Shown: in pieces, positions 62,409 through 64,000 of the stretch | Layout: the number at the start of each line of letters is the position of its first letter | Position numbering within the stretch: position 1 is the stretch's first letter | Assembly (NCBI RefSeq): GCF_900100335.1 | Contig: NZ_FNFE01000004.1 | Coordinates: forward strand, 372,001 to 436,000 | DNA from: Natronorubrum texcoconense | Lineage (GTDB): Archaea; Halobacteriota; Halobacteria; Halobacteriales; Natrialbaceae | Direction of reading: 5' to 3' | DNA length: 64,000 nt | Made by a program: the position numbers and the translations under genes | The notes under the pieces: generated by a model | Seen by the model: only the letters and a program-made list of their open reading frames with translations | The model's database searches: none | Told to the model about the DNA's origin: nothing

Positions 62409-63473
62409 ATGCGATTCACGCCAGGTCCGACGACGGTCCCGCCGGCGGTCAGGGAGGCGATGGCCGCGGAGCAACCGAACCCCGATCTCGAACCCGAATT
62501 CGCCGACCGCTACGACGACGTCTGTACGAAACTCGCGGCGGTCTACGACACGTCCCACGACATCGTCGTTCCCGGCGGGGAGGGAATTCTCGGTCTCGAG
62601 GCGGCCATCGCCTCGCTGGTCGCCCCCGGCGACCGAGTGCTCTGCGTTTCGAACGGACTCTACGGCGACGGCTTCGCGGATTTCGTCGACTCGTACGACG
62701 GCGAGGCGGAACTCGTCTCGGCACCGTACGACGAGGGATACGATCTCGAAGCCGTTGCGACGGCGCTCGAGGACGCCGCCGACGCCGGCGACCCGTTCAG
62801 AGTGGTGACGCTGGTGCACTGCGAGACGCCCACCGGGACGCTCAACGAGATGGGGCCCGTCCTCGACCTGCTCGAGGAGCACGACGTCCTGAGCGTCGTG
62901 GACGCCGTCTCGTCGCTCGGCGGGACGCCGGTTCCCACCGACCGGATCGACGTCTGTCTGGGGGCCTCCCAGAAGTGTTTCAGCGCGCCGCCGGGGCTGA
63001 CGACGGCCGCGATCAGCGACCGCGCGTGGGCGGCGATGGAGGAGCGCGATCCGTCCTCGCTGTACACGAACTTCCTCCCGTGGCGGGACGTCTCCGACGG
63101 CTTCCCCTACACGCACCTGGACGCGAACGTCGCCGCGCTCGACGCGGCCCTCGATCGGCTGCTCGAGGAGGGCCTCGAATCCGTCTACGAACGCCACGGG
63201 GCAGCCGCCGAACGGTGCCGAGAACGGGGAGCCGAACTCGGACTCGAACTGTATCCCGACCTCGAGCGCGCCTCTCCGACCGTGACGGCGTTTCACCTCC
63301 CGGGTGAAGCAACGCAGGTACAACAGCGGGTTGCAGACGAGGCGGGGATCGTGTTGGCGACCGGACTCGGCGATCTGAAGGACGACATCCTTCGATTCGG
63401 ACACATGGGATACAACGCAGAAGTCGAAAAAGTCGATCGGGCGATGGACGCCGTCGAAGCCGTACTGGAGTAG
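62409..63473 (+). CDS. Class V aminotransferase (alanine-glyoxylate/serine-pyruvate type)
   Basis: A 354-residue PLP enzyme. MRFTPGPTTVPPAVREAM is the typical start; VHCETPTGTLN, SVVDAVSSLGG (PLP-binding Asp) and CLGASQKCFSAPPGL (Schiff-base Lys) follow. It could act in serine/glycine or glyoxylate metabolism. ATG 62409 is chosen; 62388 is an in-frame alternative. Confidence 0.9.
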   Translation: MRFTPGPTTVPPAVREAMAAEQPNPDLEPEFADRYDDVCTKLAAVYDTSHDIVVPGGEGILGLEAAIASLVAPGDRVLCVSNGLYGDGFADFVDSYDGEAELVSAPYDEGYDLEAVATALEDAADAGDPFRVVTLVHCETPTGTLNEMGPVLDLLEEHDVLSVVDAVSSLGGTPVPTDRIDVCLGASQKCFSAPPGLTTAAISDRAWAAMEERDPSSLYTNFLPWRDVSDGFPYTHLDANVAALDAALDRLLEEGLESVYERHGAAAERCRERGAELGLELYPDLERASPTVTAFHLPGEATQVQQRVADEAGIVLATGLGDLKDDILRFGHMGYNAEVEKVDRAMDAVEAVLE

Positions 63474-63511
63474 TTCCCGCCTCGAGGGGGACGGCGCACC
63501 AGTAGCACGGC

Positions 63512-64000
63512 TTAGCTTCCGTTCGCGTCGCCTCCCGCAGTCGCGCTCGCGCTTTCGTCGGTCGTCCCCGTCACGTCCGGCAGGTTTGGGTCTCGGTAGG
63601 GGTTTCGGCCGTAGGCGGGTAACTCGTCCTCGAGTTGCTCTTTGAGCACGCGTCGAAGCCGGTTCAGACTCGTCGTGTCCAGTCCGTAGTCGGCGGCGAG
63701 GCGTTTGAACGTCTCCTCGTCGGTGATGTCGTGGGCGCGGTACTGACCGAACAGTTCCTCCATGCGGTCGGGCGACAGCGCCTGCGTGTCGATATCGTCC
63801 AGACCGAAGTACTGCTGGCGGTCGACGTCGACGACGTGGCGGATGACGACCAGGGCGACCTTCGGGATGGCGCGCTGGCTGCCGAACTCGGTGAGGTCGA
63901 TCTCGTCCATGACGCCGAGCGCGAGGTCCCGCTGCCACGGCGTCACGTCGAGGGCGTTACACAGCGCCTGCGTCGTCCGGAGGCGATCGAGGTGGTGGGC
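63512..64000 (-). CDS. RNA polymerase epsilon subunit-like protein, truncated by the window end
   Basis: At least 162 codons, open to the window edge, so the start is missing. The visible part has HHLDRLRTTQALCNALDVTPWQ, a DLTEFGSQRAIPKVALVVIRHVVDVDRQ segment and a long helical end with a Gly/Asp/Asn tail. This cyclin-like pattern agrees with the haloarchaeal protein called DNA-directed RNA polymerase subunit epsilon, from memory. It is not related to bacterial epsilon. It is convergent with the aminotransferase gene. Confidence 0.6.
   Translation of the reverse strand, partial: AHHLDRLRTTQALCNALDVTPWQRDLALGVMDEIDLTEFGSQRAIPKVALVVIRHVVDVDRQQYFGLDDIDTQALSPDRMEELFGQYRAHDITDEETFKRLAADYGLDTTSLNRLRRVLKEQLEDELPAYGRNPYRDPNLPDVTGTTDESASATAGGDANGS

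Overview
This window is haloarchaeal chromosome (class Halobacteria, probably a Natrialbales-type genome such as Natrinema or Haloterrigena). The evidence is the high GC, the very acidic predicted proteins, many genes with a TATA-like box about 27 bases before the start codon and no leader, and typical haloarchaeal families: archaeal TFB, RPA plus its partner protein, a ba3-type oxidase, amphi-Trp, DUF5790, DUF192 and Tat-lipoproteins. The exact genus is inference.

Layout. 1-7.1 kb: an arsenic-type cluster (ArsR, RidA-like, ACR3 efflux pump), an aldo/keto reductase, an Azf-like sugar-phosphate dehydrogenase, an MptD-type aldolase, a PAS histidine kinase and a strongly structured 0.58-kb gap. 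7.1-15.5 kb: creatininase family, a PAP2 phosphatase fused in frame to a small acidic domain, a YIP1 membrane protein, a TetR/ABC-2 transporter unit, an ABC exporter and DUF192. 15.5-24.3 kb: tRNA-Val and tRNA-Phe, each trailed by a repeat that re-creates the tRNA 3' end; a second ABC exporter; two paralogous ParB-like proteins around a 58-residue gene. 24.3-35.8 kb: a lipoprotein, enzymes, tRNA-His with two more 3'-end copies, an IS200/IS605-like hairpin beside two overlapping mini-genes, an mhqO/mhqD-like pair, and rpa3-rpap3. 36-42.6 kb: a ba3 oxidase operon, a CcoI-like copper ATPase and a CDGSH protein.

44.36-50.89 kb is an AT-rich integrated element in tRNA-Thr. It is bounded by a 33-bp direct repeat, with the integrase at the left end and the intact tRNA at the right. 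Its cargo is an orphan HSDR_N-type PD-(D/E)XK protein, a two-helix membrane-anchored HNH protein, a HEPN-motif protein and one unknown protein, followed by 1.4 kb of ORF-free DNA. A 24-25-bp repeat sits at four successive gene boundaries of the cargo. This is the best candidate here for an undescribed (possibly defensive) system.

51-64 kb returns to core genome: NAD synthetase, tRNA-Gly with tandem 5' hairpin repeats, TFB, an SDR lacking its catalytic lysine, UspA, amphi-Trp, a KaiC-like ATPase, NAD kinase, a DsbA/FrnE protein, a class V aminotransferase and a truncated RNA polymerase epsilon-like gene.

The second theme is satellites at tRNA genes. After tRNA-Val, -Phe and -His there is a 119-126-base unit of hairpin, T-arm fragment, second hairpin and a fresh copy of that tRNA's own 3' end. 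tRNA-Gly has an analogous 5'-end version with hairpins whose stem sequences differ while pairing is kept.
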